Assembly: GCF_030580955.1 (NCBI RefSeq)
Contig: NZ_JAUQON010000002.1
Coordinates: forward strand, 310,001 to 374,000
Reading direction: 5' to 3'
Source: Hymenobacter convexus
GTDB taxonomy: Bacteria > Bacteroidota > Bacteroidia > Cytophagales > Hymenobacteraceae
DNA length: 64,000 nucleotides
Position 1 is the stretch's first letter, and each line of letters begins with the position of its first letter. The notes under the pieces are model-generated. The model made no database searches and had not been told where the DNA came from. It was given only the letters and a program-made list of their open reading frames with translations. Below, one piece after another: positions 42,562 through 51,171 of this stretch. The position numbers were made by a program, and so were the translations under genes.

Positions 42562-44397
42562 CTACTCCACCGTCACCGACTTGGCCAGGTTGCGGGGCTG
42601 GTCCACGTTGCAGCCGCGCAGCACGGCAATGTGGTAGCTCAGCAGCTGCAGCGGAATCACCGACACCAGCGGCATCAGCACTTCGCTGGTGTGAGGCACT
42701 TCAATCACGTACTCGGCCATGGCCGGAATCACCTTGTCGCCCTCGCTCACGATGGCGATGATGCGGCCTTTGCGGGCCTTCACTTCCTGAATGTTGCTCA
42801 CCACTTTCTCGTACGAGCTGTCGCGGGTGGCAATCACCACCATCGGCATGTTCTCGTCAATCAGGGCAATAGGGCCGTGCTTCATCTCGGCGGCAGGGTA
42901 GCCCTCGGCGTGGATGTAGCTGATTTCCTTGAGCTTGAGCGCGCCTTCCAACGCTACGGGGAAGTTGTAGCCCCGGCCCAGGTACAGGAAGTTGGTAGCA
43001 TCCTTGAACTCCTCGGCAATTTCCTGAATCTGGGCATCCAGCTCCAGGGCCTTGGTCACTTTGGCCGGAATGGTGTCCAGCTCCACCATCAGTTCGCGTA
43101 GCTTGGTGTCGGTGATGGTGCCGCGCTTCTGGCCCATAATCATGGCCAGCAGCGTGAGCACCGTCACCTGCGCCGTGAAGGCTTTGGTGGACGCCACCCC
43201 GATTTCGGGGCCGGCGTGGGTGTAAGCGCCGGCGTCGGTGGCGCGGGCAATGCTGCTGCCCACCACGTTGCAGATGCCAAAGATGGTAGCGCCCTTGCTC
43301 TTGGCCAGTTCGATGGCGGCCAGCGTGTCGGCCGTTTCACCGCTTTGCGAAATGGCAATCACGATGTCGCGCTCCGTGATAATCGGGTTGCGGTAACGAA
43401 ATTCCGACGCGTATTCTACCTCCACCGGAATGCGGGCCAGGTCCTCAATGAGGTACTCGGCCACCAAGCCAGCGTGCCAGCTCGTGCCGCACGCCACAAT
43501 GATGATGCGCTGGGCGTTGATAAACTTCTGCTCGTAGGCGCGGATGCCGCCCATGTTTAGGTGCCCGGCGCCCAACTCCAGGCGGCCGCGCATGGAGTCG
43601 AGAATCGAGCGCGGCTGCTCAAAAATCTCTTTCAGCATGAAGTGCGGGTAACCGCCTTTCTCGATGCTGTCCAGCTCCAGCTCCAGCTTCTGGATGTAGG
43701 GAATCTGGCTCACATCCTCTTTCGAGCGGATTTCCAGCTGCCCGTCGCGAATCACCACGATTTCGTAGTCATTCACATACACCACTTCGTTGGTGTATTC
43801 GATGATGGGCGTGGCGTCGGAGGCGATAAAAAACTCGCCGTCGCCAATGCCAATCACCATCGGCGAGCCTTTACGGGCGGCGATGAGTTGGTTGGGGGCA
43901 TCCTTGCTGAGCACCACAATGGCGTAGGCGCCCACCACCTCATGCAGCGCCAGGCGCACGGCTTCCTCCAGCGAGCAGCTGTTCTGCTTCTGAATCTCCT
44001 CAATCAGGTTCACGAATACTTCCGTGTCCGTGTCAGAGTGGAACGTGTGGCCCTGCTGCTGCAGGTGGGTTTTCAGGGCCGCGTAATTCTCAATGATGCC
44101 GTTGTGAATGATGGCAATGCGCTCCGAAGTGGAGTAGTGCGGGTGCGCATTCTCATCGTTGGGCTCGCCGTGGGTGGCCCAGCGGGTGTGGCCCATGCCC
44201 ACGGTGGCGTGGGTGTCTTTTTCAGAAATGTAGGCCTCCAGGTCGCTAACCTTGCCCTTCTTTTTATAAACGTTGAGGTCGCCGTTGAGCAGCGCAACGC
44301 CGGCGGAGTCGTAGCCGCGGTATTCGAGACGGTGTAGACCTTTGAGAATGATGGGGCAGGCCTCACGATGGCCCAGGTAAGCAACAATGCCGCACAT
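42562..44397 (-). CDS. glmS: Glutamine--fructose-6-phosphate aminotransferase (isomerizing)
   Basis: 611 residues. The class II glutaminase domain begins MCGIVAYLGHR with Cys2 as nucleophile and contains GMGHTRWATHGEP. Two SIS sugar-isomerase domains follow (CGTSWHAGLVAEYLIE and ISQSGETADTLAAIE; LYLGRGYNFPVALEGALKLKEISY). The C-terminus ends LAKSVTVE, the standard tail. It makes glucosamine-6-phosphate, first step to peptidoglycan and LPS precursors. It is downstream of DUF4270 on the same strand (90-base gap). Confidence 0.97.
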   Translation of the reverse strand: MCGIVAYLGHREACPIILKGLHRLEYRGYDSAGVALLNGDLNVYKKKGKVSDLEAYISEKDTHATVGMGHTRWATHGEPNDENAHPHYSTSERIAIIHNGIIENYAALKTHLQQQGHTFHSDTDTEVFVNLIEEIQKQNSCSLEEAVRLALHEVVGAYAIVVLSKDAPNQLIAARKGSPMVIGIGDGEFFIASDATPIIEYTNEVVYVNDYEIVVIRDGQLEIRSKEDVSQIPYIQKLELELDSIEKGGYPHFMLKEIFEQPRSILDSMRGRLELGAGHLNMGGIRAYEQKFINAQRIIIVACGTSWHAGLVAEYLIEDLARIPVEVEYASEFRYRNPIITERDIVIAISQSGETADTLAAIELAKSKGATIFGICNVVGSSIARATDAGAYTHAGPEIGVASTKAFTAQVTVLTLLAMIMGQKRGTITDTKLRELMVELDTIPAKVTKALELDAQIQEIAEEFKDATNFLYLGRGYNFPVALEGALKLKEISYIHAEGYPAAEMKHGPIALIDENMPMVVIATRDSSYEKVVSNIQEVKARKGRIIAIVSEGDKVIPAMAEYVIEVPHTSEVLMPLVSVIPLQLLSYHIAVLRGCNVDQPRNLAKSVTVE

Positions 44398-44486
44398 GGC
44401 AGGAATGGTTAAATGCGAAAAAAACGGATAGTCAGGAAGGTCAAATAAACTAAATAAGACCTAAACGGCGCCTGCGGTGAGTCGCA

Positions 44487-46037
44487 CTAGCGCTTGCGCG
44501 AATAGTACACGCGCAGGCGAATGTTGTTGGCATCGAGGGCGGCCCGGTTGAGCGACAGCGCACTGGAAGAACGGATGCTGGGCGTCAGTACCAGGTACTT
44601 CGGATTCGTGGCCGGGTCGTTGTAGAGGTAGGTTTGCAGGTACGAAGTTACCGGAATGGTGTAGTACGACTGCGCGGCCGCATCCGTAATAACGCCTGTG
44701 GCCGGGTTGCCCGTGCCAACGGGGTTCTGGCCATCGGCCTGCACTATCCGCTCGACCGGCACATAGTTGATGGTGCGCTGCAGTACGACGTTATTGGCGT
44801 CTACTTCCAGCGCAAACAATTGGCTGGGGTTCGTATACAGCACGTTCGTATACGGCTTGATGGGCACAATCAGCTCAGCGCGGTTGATAACCACACCGCT
44901 GGTATCGCTGGATTGGTTGGTGAGCGACTTCAACGTTACGCGGCCCTGCAGGGTCACGCGCGTGGCCAGGCCCGTGCCTTCCTGCGCGTAGCTGGTGCCG
45001 CTCAGCGCCGCCGCCGATACGGCCCCCGAACGAGTGGCCAGCGCCGCCAAAGCGGGCGGCAATGCCGTGCTGATGGTGCTGTAGTAGCGCGGGTCGCGCG
45101 AGGGAGCCAGCCCGAGGCCACTGAAGGTGGGGCCGAAATAGATGGAATAAACGCGCTTCGGGTACCGGGTGCCGGCAATATGGTAATACACCACAATGCG
45201 CGACTTATAGGTCTTGCTGAAGCTTACAATGCTGCCGGCATGGCTGGCATTGGGCAGAATGGCGATGCCTTTGAGCTTCGTGTCAAGCCGGGGCTGCGAA
45301 AACCCGGAAGTTTTGAAGTCATTAAACAAGTCGTCGAAAAACGGCGAGGGCACAGCGGTTACTGCCGGCCGGGTGCCGGCTGGCACGGCCGTGCGCTGCA
45401 ACACCAGCCGCACCGTGGGGTCGGGCACGATGGCGGTCACGGCCGGAGTGCCGGCCCGGGTTGAGTTCGCTGTATCGGCCGGCGTCACCACCTGCACTTG
45501 GGTGCGGTCGAGGCGGCTGGTCAGGTTTTGGCCCAGGGGCGTCGGGTCGAGGGTTACCAGGGTGTTGCTGTCGTAGCCAGCCTGCCGCTCATCAAGCGGA
45601 GCCGCCAGCTTGAATACATCAAACTGCGCGGGCGCCGCTGTGCTGCCATACACGCGGTCGAAGCCCGCCACCAGCACCACAGAGTCGAGCTGGGGCGTGT
45701 TGAGCCCGGCGGGCAGCGAGTCCGTCGGAATACCGCCGGTGGCCGTAATGACGGTGTTGATGCTGCCCGCATCGATGACGTTGGAGTACGTGCCCGCGGT
45801 GGTGGTGCCGGCCACGTTATCGGCTAGGCGTCCCACCATAAAATGGTCGCCTTTAAGTGTTTGCACCGACGGGAGCCGCACGGTGGCCACTTCCAGCGGA
45901 ATGTCTTTGTAGGAAGTGTTGACGGCCGTTGTTTCGGGCAGGTCCACGTTCAGGTCGGTGCCCTTGTCGCAGCCGACAAGCACCGCCAGGGCGGCTACGG
46001 CAACGAGGGGAGCACAGCGGCTAGTTAGCCAATTCAT
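44487..46037 (-). CDS. DUF4270 family lipoprotein
   Basis: 516 residues with a lipoprotein signal peptide (lipobox VLVGC, Cys near residue 23). The DUF4270 pattern runs through the whole chain: TSYKDIPLEVATVRLPSVQ, TYSNVIDAGSINTVITATGG, YYHIAGTRYPKRVYSIYFG and a C-terminal SSSALSLNRAALDANNIRLRVYYSRKR. Probably an outer-membrane-anchored beta-rich protein; function unknown. Its start overlaps the glycogen synthase stop by 17 bases, so the two are translationally coupled. Confidence 0.9.
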   Translation of the reverse strand: MNWLTSRCAPLVAVAALAVLVGCDKGTDLNVDLPETTAVNTSYKDIPLEVATVRLPSVQTLKGDHFMVGRLADNVAGTTTAGTYSNVIDAGSINTVITATGGIPTDSLPAGLNTPQLDSVVLVAGFDRVYGSTAAPAQFDVFKLAAPLDERQAGYDSNTLVTLDPTPLGQNLTSRLDRTQVQVVTPADTANSTRAGTPAVTAIVPDPTVRLVLQRTAVPAGTRPAVTAVPSPFFDDLFNDFKTSGFSQPRLDTKLKGIAILPNASHAGSIVSFSKTYKSRIVVYYHIAGTRYPKRVYSIYFGPTFSGLGLAPSRDPRYYSTISTALPPALAALATRSGAVSAAALSGTSYAQEGTGLATRVTLQGRVTLKSLTNQSSDTSGVVINRAELIVPIKPYTNVLYTNPSQLFALEVDANNVVLQRTINYVPVERIVQADGQNPVGTGNPATGVITDAAAQSYYTIPVTSYLQTYLYNDPATNPKYLVLTPSIRSSSALSLNRAALDANNIRLRVYYSRKR

Positions 46038-46833
46038 TGTACAGGGCTAGGTAAGAAGAGTGCAGGTTTTCATCGGTGGCTACCTGGCTGAGCTTGTTGT
46101 GCAGGGCGTATTCGTGAAACATGCCGTTCATGTTTTCGCTGAAGTCCTCGTCGGACCGCACCACGGTGTCAGCATACTCCATGCCCATTTTGATGAAACC
46201 GCTGAAATCGGCGGTTTTCAGCGAGGCCAGCATCTGGTCGTCGATGTCGAGCATCTTCGCTTTTTCCAGAATGTTGCCCTCAAATTTGTCGTCGAACTCG
46301 TTGTTATAAATCGAGAACACCGACTTGGCGTCCTTGAACACCGGGTCTTTCTTGTAGGTCGTCTTCAGGTAGAGCGGAATCAGGCCCGTCATCCAGTCGG
46401 AGCAGTGCACGATGTTGGGCGACCAGCCCAGCTTCTTTACCGTCTCGAGCACACCTTTGCAAAAGAAGATGGCGCGCTCGTCGTTGTCGGCGTAAAACTT
46501 ATCATTTTTGTCGACCAAAGCCGACTTGCGGTGGAAATAATCTTCGTTGTCGATGAAGTACACCTGCAGCTTGGCCGTCGGGATAGAAGCCACTTTAATC
46601 ACCAAGGGCTTTTCGTCGTCGCCCACGGCGATGTTGATGCCCGAGAGGCGCACTACCTCGTGCAACCTATTTTTGCGTTCGTTGATAATGCCGAAACGAG
46701 GCACGAAAATGCGAATTTCGCAGCCCATCTCCTGCATGCTGGCGGGTAGGCGCCGGAGCATTTCAGCCACTTTCGTGGTCTGCAGAAACGGGTCAATTTC
46801 GGTGGCCGCGTAGAGGATTCGTAGCTTCGACAT
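46021..46833 (-). CDS. Glycogen/starch synthase, single-domain form
   Basis: 270 residues, against about 480 for full GlgA. It matches the N-terminal GT5 domain (MSKLRILYAATEIDPF, VAEMLRRLPASMQEMGCEIRIFVPRFG, NIVHCSDWMTGLIPLYLK, FSIYNNEFDDKF). The usual KxGGL ADP-glucose motif reads KVAEM here, and the C-terminal Rossmann domain is absent. Such short forms are normal in Bacteroidota next to panC; whether they make glucan is uncertain. Overlaps the DUF4270 gene by 17 bases. Confidence 0.85.
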   Translation of the reverse strand: MSKLRILYAATEIDPFLQTTKVAEMLRRLPASMQEMGCEIRIFVPRFGIINERKNRLHEVVRLSGINIAVGDDEKPLVIKVASIPTAKLQVYFIDNEDYFHRKSALVDKNDKFYADNDERAIFFCKGVLETVKKLGWSPNIVHCSDWMTGLIPLYLKTTYKKDPVFKDAKSVFSIYNNEFDDKFEGNILEKAKMLDIDDQMLASLKTADFSGFIKMGMEYADTVVRSDEDFSENMNGMFHEYALHNKLSQVATDENLHSSYLALYNELAN

Positions 46834-46878
46834 AAGGGATTATTGAAGAGAATGGGACAAGGCCATACTATGGGTGCA

Positions 46879-46910
46879 CAAAATTAAACAATTTTGAGCG
46901 GAAAATCAAT
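46879..46910 (-). promoter_or_regulatory. Bacteroidota promoter for the glycogen synthase operon
   Basis: On the minus strand ATTG (46910-46907) and TAATTTTG (46886-46879) are separated by 20 bases, matching the TTG/TAnnTTTG consensus and spacing. It lies about 45 bases before the glycogen synthase ATG, in the divergent spacer with panC. Confidence 0.7.
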
Positions 46911-46951
46911 AAAACCTACTCCGGGGGCCGTTCAATTGGCCGCCTTTCTTT

Positions 46952-47797
46952 ATGCAGATACTCAATACCGCCGCCGCGTTGCACGCCTTCACCGAACATG
47001 CCCGCCAGACCGGCCAGCGCGTGGGCCTGGTGCCCACCATGGGTGCCCTCCACGATGGGCACCTGCAACTGGTGCAGGCTGCCCGCGCCGAGTGCAACGA
47101 AGTAGTGGCCAGCATTTTTGTTAATCCCACGCAGTTCAACAACGCCGAGGATTTCCGGCTCTACCCGCGGGTGCCGGAGGCCGATGCGGCCCTGCTGGCG
47201 CCGGCCGGCTGCACGGCTTTGTTCGTGCCGTCGGTGGAGGAAATGTACCCCCAGCCCACGGTGCTGCGCTTCGATTTTGGCGACCTGGAACGGGTGATGG
47301 AAGGGGCACACCGGCCCGGTCATTTCAACGGCGTGGCCACGGTGGTGAGCAAATTGTTCCACATGGCCCGGCCGCACCGCGCTTATTTTGGGCAGAAGGA
47401 CTGGCAACAGGTGGCTATCATCCGGCAGCTGGTGGCCGACTTGTCGTTCGACCTGGAAATCGTGACCTGTCCTACCATCCGGGAGGCCGACGGGCTGGCC
47501 ATGTCGTCGCGCAACCGGCGGCTCGATGCGACGGCCCGGGCCGTGGCGCCGCTGCTGCACCAGGTGCTGGAGGCGGCTGCGGCCCAGGTGCGCCAAGGCG
47601 TGCCCCCCGCCCAGGTGAAAGCCGCCGCCGAAGCTACCCTCGCCCGCGAGCCCCTGCTGACGCCCGAGTACGTGGAAGTGGCCGATGCCCAAACCCTGCA
47701 GCCGCTGCAAGCCTACGCCGCCGGCCGGGCCGTGGTGCTGTGCCTGGCCGCCCACTTGGGCGGGGTGCGGCTGATTGATAACGTGGTGGTGGACTAA
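46952..47797 (+). CDS. panC: Pantothenate synthetase
   Basis: 281 residues. The HIGH-like motif is PTMGALHDGHLQL (His34, His37); further signatures are NPTQFNNAEDF, RPHRAYFGQKDWQQVAII and READGLAMSSRNRRLD with the KMSKS equivalent. It condenses pantoate and beta-alanine with ATP to pantothenate. panD, often adjacent in this phylum, is not present here; coaE of the same CoA pathway occurs 15 kb away. Confidence 0.96.
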   Translation: MQILNTAAALHAFTEHARQTGQRVGLVPTMGALHDGHLQLVQAARAECNEVVASIFVNPTQFNNAEDFRLYPRVPEADAALLAPAGCTALFVPSVEEMYPQPTVLRFDFGDLERVMEGAHRPGHFNGVATVVSKLFHMARPHRAYFGQKDWQQVAIIRQLVADLSFDLEIVTCPTIREADGLAMSSRNRRLDATARAVAPLLHQVLEAAAAQVRQGVPPAQVKAAAEATLAREPLLTPEYVEVADAQTLQPLQAYAAGRAVVLCLAAHLGGVRLIDNVVVD

Positions 47798-47836
47798 GCA
47801 CTGGCGGAAGCCGACAAAGCGGGGCGCAAGTCGTTT

Positions 47837-47844
47837 TATCTTTG
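47837..47844 (+). promoter_or_regulatory. Bacteroidota -7 promoter box before UPF0104 gene
   Basis: TATCTTTG matches TAnnTTTG, 47 bases before the TTG start chosen at 47892. No clear -33 box. It argues that the frame extending back into panC is not the true start. Confidence 0.5.
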
Positions 47845-47891
47845 CCGGGATTTTTTTCTTCGGCGCTAGCTGCTATTCAGTCGACTTTCTA

Positions 47892-48944
47892 TTGAAAACG
47901 TTTTTCACGGTTCTTAAATACGCCCTGCTGCTCAGCATCTCGGGGGCGCTGATGTGGTATGCGGTGCGGGGGCAGGACCTCTCGCGCATTGGCCACTACA
48001 TTGCCACGGCCAACTATTTCTGGCTGGCCATCACGCTCTCGCTCTCCGTGCTGGGCTACTTCAGCCGGGCCTACCGCTGGCAGATGCAGCTGAAGGCCTC
48101 GCAGCATCCGGCGCCTTACTGGGCCGTGTACCACGCTTCTATGGTGGGCAACCTGGCCAACCTGGTGCTGCCGCGCATGGGCGAGGTCATCCGGTGCTCG
48201 GTGCTGCGGCGCACGAGCGGCGTGCCGGTGCAGGTGGCCATTGGCACGGTGGTAACGGAGCGGGTGATTGACGTGCTGGTGCTGCTGGGGCTGCTGAGCA
48301 CGTTGTTGCTGCTCGATTTCAACACCTTCTGGCGCTTCGTGACCACTCAGATACTGGGCGGGAACTACGATGCCCTGGCCCGCAACCGTACGCCCTTGCT
48401 CATTGCGGCCGTGGTGGGGGCGGTGCTGCTGCTCACGGTGGGGTACGCGCTGTTTCGCAACCTAGAACGGCTGCGGCAGAACGCCATTTTCAACAAAGCC
48501 ATTTTGTTTGTGAAAGGCCTGCTGGCGGGCGTGTTCAGCGTGCTGAAGCTGGAAAACAAGTGGCTGTTTCTGTTCCACACCATTTTCACGTGGGTGGTGT
48601 ACTACCTGATGGATTACCTGGCCTTCTTCTGCTTCCCCGAAACCTACAACCTGGACATGCGCGCCGGCCTGGCCGTGCTCACGTTTGGGGCGTTTGGCAT
48701 GGCGGCGCCGGTGGCGGGCGGCATCGGGCCGTTTCACGTGCTGGTGCAGGGCGTACTCATCGTGTACGGCATCAGCAAAGAAGCCGGCATTGCCTACGCG
48801 CTGGTGGTGCACGGCGCCCAAACGCTGCTGGTGGTACTCATGGGTGGCATCAGCTTCGTGGCCGTGGCCGCCGCCGACAAGGGCAGCGTGCTGACCGAAG
48901 CCGAAGCCCTGGCCGACGAGCCGCTTACTACGGAGGAGGTTTAA
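47892..48944 (+). CDS. UPF0104/LPG-synthase-TM-domain family membrane protein
   Basis: 350 residues from a TTG at 47892, giving [18 protein letters not shown]; the longer frame overlaps panC. About eight hydrophobic segments, with family motifs [40 protein letters not shown] and [13 protein letters not shown]. This is the flippase-like transmembrane domain of MprF without the catalytic domain; stand-alone members are linked to lipid or polyprenol transport. The substrate is unknown. The stop abuts a TTGAATGGG-type repeat. Confidence 0.88.
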   Translation: MKTFFTVLKYALLLSISGALMWYAVRGQDLSRIGHYIATANYFWLAITLSLSVLGYFSRAYRWQMQLKASQHPAPYWAVYHASMVGNLANLVLPRMGEVIRCSVLRRTSGVPVQVAIGTVVTERVIDVLVLLGLLSTLLLLDFNTFWRFVTTQILGGNYDALARNRTPLLIAAVVGAVLLLTVGYALFRNLERLRQNAIFNKAILFVKGLLAGVFSVLKLENKWLFLFHTIFTWVVYYLMDYLAFFCFPETYNLDMRAGLAVLTFGAFGMAAPVAGGIGPFHVLVQGVLIVYGISKEAGIAYALVVHGAQTLLVVLMGGISFVAVAAADKGSVLTEAEALADEPLTTEEV

Positions 48945-48945
48945 G

Positions 48946-48998
48946 GGTTGAATGGGCGAATGGACACGGGAACCATGCACCTATTCGCCCATTCACCC
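48946..48998. repeat. Inverted repeat of TTGAATGGGCG words before rfaE2
   Basis: GGTTGAATGGGCGAAT (48946-48961) is complementary to ATTCGCCCATTCACCC (48983-48998) with one mismatch. Further CCATTCAC words follow to 49005. Same word family as the element at 12894-13023. It separates the UPF0104 stop from the rfaE2 start at 49016. Confidence 0.75.
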
Positions 48999-49015
48999 AT
49001 TCACTTATTGATTTT

Positions 49016-49495
49016 ATGTGGACAAAAGATAAAATTCTGAGCCGGGCGCAACTGCCGGCCACCGTGGCTGCCTGGCGGGCGCAGGGCCGCAAAGTGGTGT
49101 TTACCAACGGCTGCTTCGATTTGCTGCACCTCGGCCACGTCGACTATCTGGAGCAGGCCCGGCACCTGGGCGATGCCTTGGTGGTGGGCCTGAATACCGA
49201 TGCTTCGGTGGGCGCACTCAAGCCCGGCCGGCCCATTCAGGACGAGGATGCGCGGGCCCGGATACTGGCCGCGCTGGCCTTTGTCGATGCCGTGGTGCTG
49301 TTTGGCGAGCCCACGCCGCTGGCCCTCATCGAGCTGGTGCAACCCGATGTGCTGGTGAAGGGCGACGACTATGCCATCGACGGAATTGTGGGGCACGAGT
49401 TGGTGTTGAACAGGGGCGGGCAGGTACTCACCGTGCCGTTGGTGCCCGGGTATAGTACCTCGCGCATCGTGGAGCGCATTTTGCACACCACGTAG
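49016..49495 (+). CDS. rfaE2: D-glycero-beta-D-manno-heptose 1-phosphate adenylyltransferase
   Basis: 159 residues from the ATG at 49016 ([13 protein letters not shown]). Nucleotidyltransferase signature [17 protein letters not shown] with HLGH at 38-41, and [12 protein letters not shown] at the C-terminus. It is the cytidylyltransferase-like C-terminal half of E. coli HldE as a separate protein, making ADP-heptose for the LPS core. The kinase half (hldE1/rfaE1) is not in the window. Confidence 0.93.
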   Translation: MWTKDKILSRAQLPATVAAWRAQGRKVVFTNGCFDLLHLGHVDYLEQARHLGDALVVGLNTDASVGALKPGRPIQDEDARARILAALAFVDAVVLFGEPTPLALIELVQPDVLVKGDDYAIDGIVGHELVLNRGGQVLTVPLVPGYSTSRIVERILHTT

Positions 49496-49522
49496 CCGTT
49501 CTCACTTTTTCTTTTTTCAGCC

Positions 49523-50200
49523 ATGTATTTCCTGTTGATTTTGCTGATGCTCGTTAGCATGGGCATTCAGTGGCGTCTGCGCAGCAAGTTCAAGCAATAC
49601 GCCCAAGTGGGGCTGCATGCCAACTTGTCCGGCGCGCAGATTGCCGAGCTCATGCTGGCCGACCACGGCATCACCGACGTGCGCATCATCAGCACTGAGG
49701 GCCGCCTCACCGACCATTACAACCCCGCCGACAAAACCGTGAACCTGAGCGAAGGCGTGTACGCCGAGCGCAGCGCCGCCGCGGCCGCCATCGCCGCCCA
49801 CGAGTGCGGCCACGCCGTGCAGCACGCCACCGCCTACTCGATGCTGCAGTTCCGCTCGGCCATGGTGCCGGCTCTGAGCGCCGTATCTACCTATATGCCG
49901 TGGATTTTGCTGGCCGGCGTGTTCATGATTAACCGCTCACTGATTCCGCTGGGCGTGGGCATTGCGCTGTTTTCGCTCACCACGCTCTTCTCGTTCGTCA
50001 CGCTGCCCGTCGAGTTCGATGCCTCGCGCCGGGCCTTGGCTTGGATGGACAAGCGCGGCGTGGTGACCGTGCAGGAGCACGCCATGGCCAAGGATGCCCT
50101 GTGGTGGGCAGCCATGACGTACGTGGTAGCCGCCATCAGCTCGCTGGCCACCCTGCTGTATTACGTGAGCATTTTCATGAGCGGTAACCGGCGTAATTAA
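49523..50200 (+). CDS. Membrane zinc metallopeptidase, YugP family
   Basis: 225 residues. An N-terminal transmembrane anchor (2-14) is followed by a cytosolic or periplasmic domain with the zinc site AAHECGHAVQH (His93, Glu94, His97), and two further hydrophobic segments near 115-160 and 195-215. LPVEFDASRRALAWM matches the family. Substrate unknown. It follows rfaE2 by 27 bases and could be co-transcribed with it. Confidence 0.93.
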   Translation: MYFLLILLMLVSMGIQWRLRSKFKQYAQVGLHANLSGAQIAELMLADHGITDVRIISTEGRLTDHYNPADKTVNLSEGVYAERSAAAAAIAAHECGHAVQHATAYSMLQFRSAMVPALSAVSTYMPWILLAGVFMINRSLIPLGVGIALFSLTTLFSFVTLPVEFDASRRALAWMDKRGVVTVQEHAMAKDALWWAAMTYVVAAISSLATLLYYVSIFMSGNRRN

Positions 50201-50226
50201 CGTCTGGTCACCGTATTAGAGGTTCG

Positions 50227-50265
50227 AAAGGCCGTCGCTCCGCATCTGGAGCGGCGGCCTTTTTT
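50227..50265 (+). terminator. Rho-independent terminator after the YugP-like gene
   Basis: AAAGGCCGTCGCTCC (50227-50241) pairs with GGAGCGGCGGCCTTT (50248-50262) with one mismatch; T-run follows. Confidence 0.88.
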
Positions 50266-50457
50266 GTTGGCCAAAATCAAGGCTACTACTCCTGCCTGCT
50301 AACTGCTAAATAAATACAAGTAATAATATAATATTGTAATTATTGATAATCCAATTGTAATTTATATTTTGCAGTCGCCTTTCTAGTTCTCGGACCCATG
50401 CTGCCGCCCTTTCCCGGCGCATTACAGGCTTGGAGTCTGCTTTTTTCTGCCATTGTC

Positions 50458-51069
50458 ATGACTGTTTCTACCCCAACGGCCCTGGTGGCGGCCGCGCCTA
50501 CGCTCTTTCGGCAAGGCTTGCTGACGGTTTTGCGCGGCCAGTGCCCCGAGTTAGTCATTACCCTCGCGGCCGATGCTGCGCAGGTGGAGGAACTGCTGGC
50601 GCACCACACCTTTGGGCTGTTCGTGCTCGAAGGCGCCCTGCCGGGGCTCAACCTACACCAACTGCTCGACCACCTGCACCGCACCCGTCCCTTGCAACGC
50701 CTGCTGGTGCTGGCTGACCCGTCTATTATGGCACCGAACAGCCATTGGCGGTCCCACCCTGATGTGCAGATGCTCGTGCCCAGCCAGGTTCCTCCGCACG
50801 CGCTGGCCGCTGCCCTTGCGCCTTGGCTGACGGCCCGGCCTGCCGTTCGGGTGGTGCCGTCCTATGCCCTCGGGGCTCGTTTCAGCCGCCGCGAGTTGGA
50901 AGTATTGCGCCTGGTGGTCGAGGATTGTTGCAACGAGGAAATTGCCAACCGCTTGTTCATCAACGTCCGGACTGTGGAATCGCACCGGCGCAATCTGTTG
51001 CAGAAGGCCGGCACCCGCACGTTGGTGGGCCTGGCGGCGCGGGCAGTACGGGAGGGCTGGGTGGCGTGA
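50458..51069 (+). CDS. LuxR-type regulator with degenerate receiver domain
   Basis: 203 residues from the ATG at 50458; an ATG at 50398 is the alternative. The N-terminal receiver-like domain (1-122) keeps the fold (TLFRQGLLTVL, LPGLNLHQLLDHL) but lacks all phosphorylation residues: the acidic pair is Ala11-Ala12, the acceptor Asp is Glu58 (FVLEGALPG), the Thr is Ala86 and the Lys is Pro108. The HTH domain (142-203) is intact: FSRRELEVLRLVVEDCCNEEIANRLFINVRTVESHR. It should bind DNA without aspartyl phosphorylation. AT-rich DNA upstream (50290-50375) probably holds its promoter. Confidence 0.88.
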   Translation: MTVSTPTALVAAAPTLFRQGLLTVLRGQCPELVITLAADAAQVEELLAHHTFGLFVLEGALPGLNLHQLLDHLHRTRPLQRLLVLADPSIMAPNSHWRSHPDVQMLVPSQVPPHALAAALAPWLTARPAVRVVPSYALGARFSRRELEVLRLVVEDCCNEEIANRLFINVRTVESHRRNLLQKAGTRTLVGLAARAVREGWVA

Positions 51070-51171
51070 CGCGTTTTCAGTGTTGGCACTGATGCACACG
51101 GGATGAACAAAGGGGAGTTTTGCTGACGACGCTTTGCTGCGCGCCACAGTGAATTTTCTCCTGTCATTTTC

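Noticed and set aside
46021..46833. Truncated glgA pseudogene
   Set aside because: The same single-domain length is normal for Bacteroidota next to panC and the frame is intact with a good promoter.
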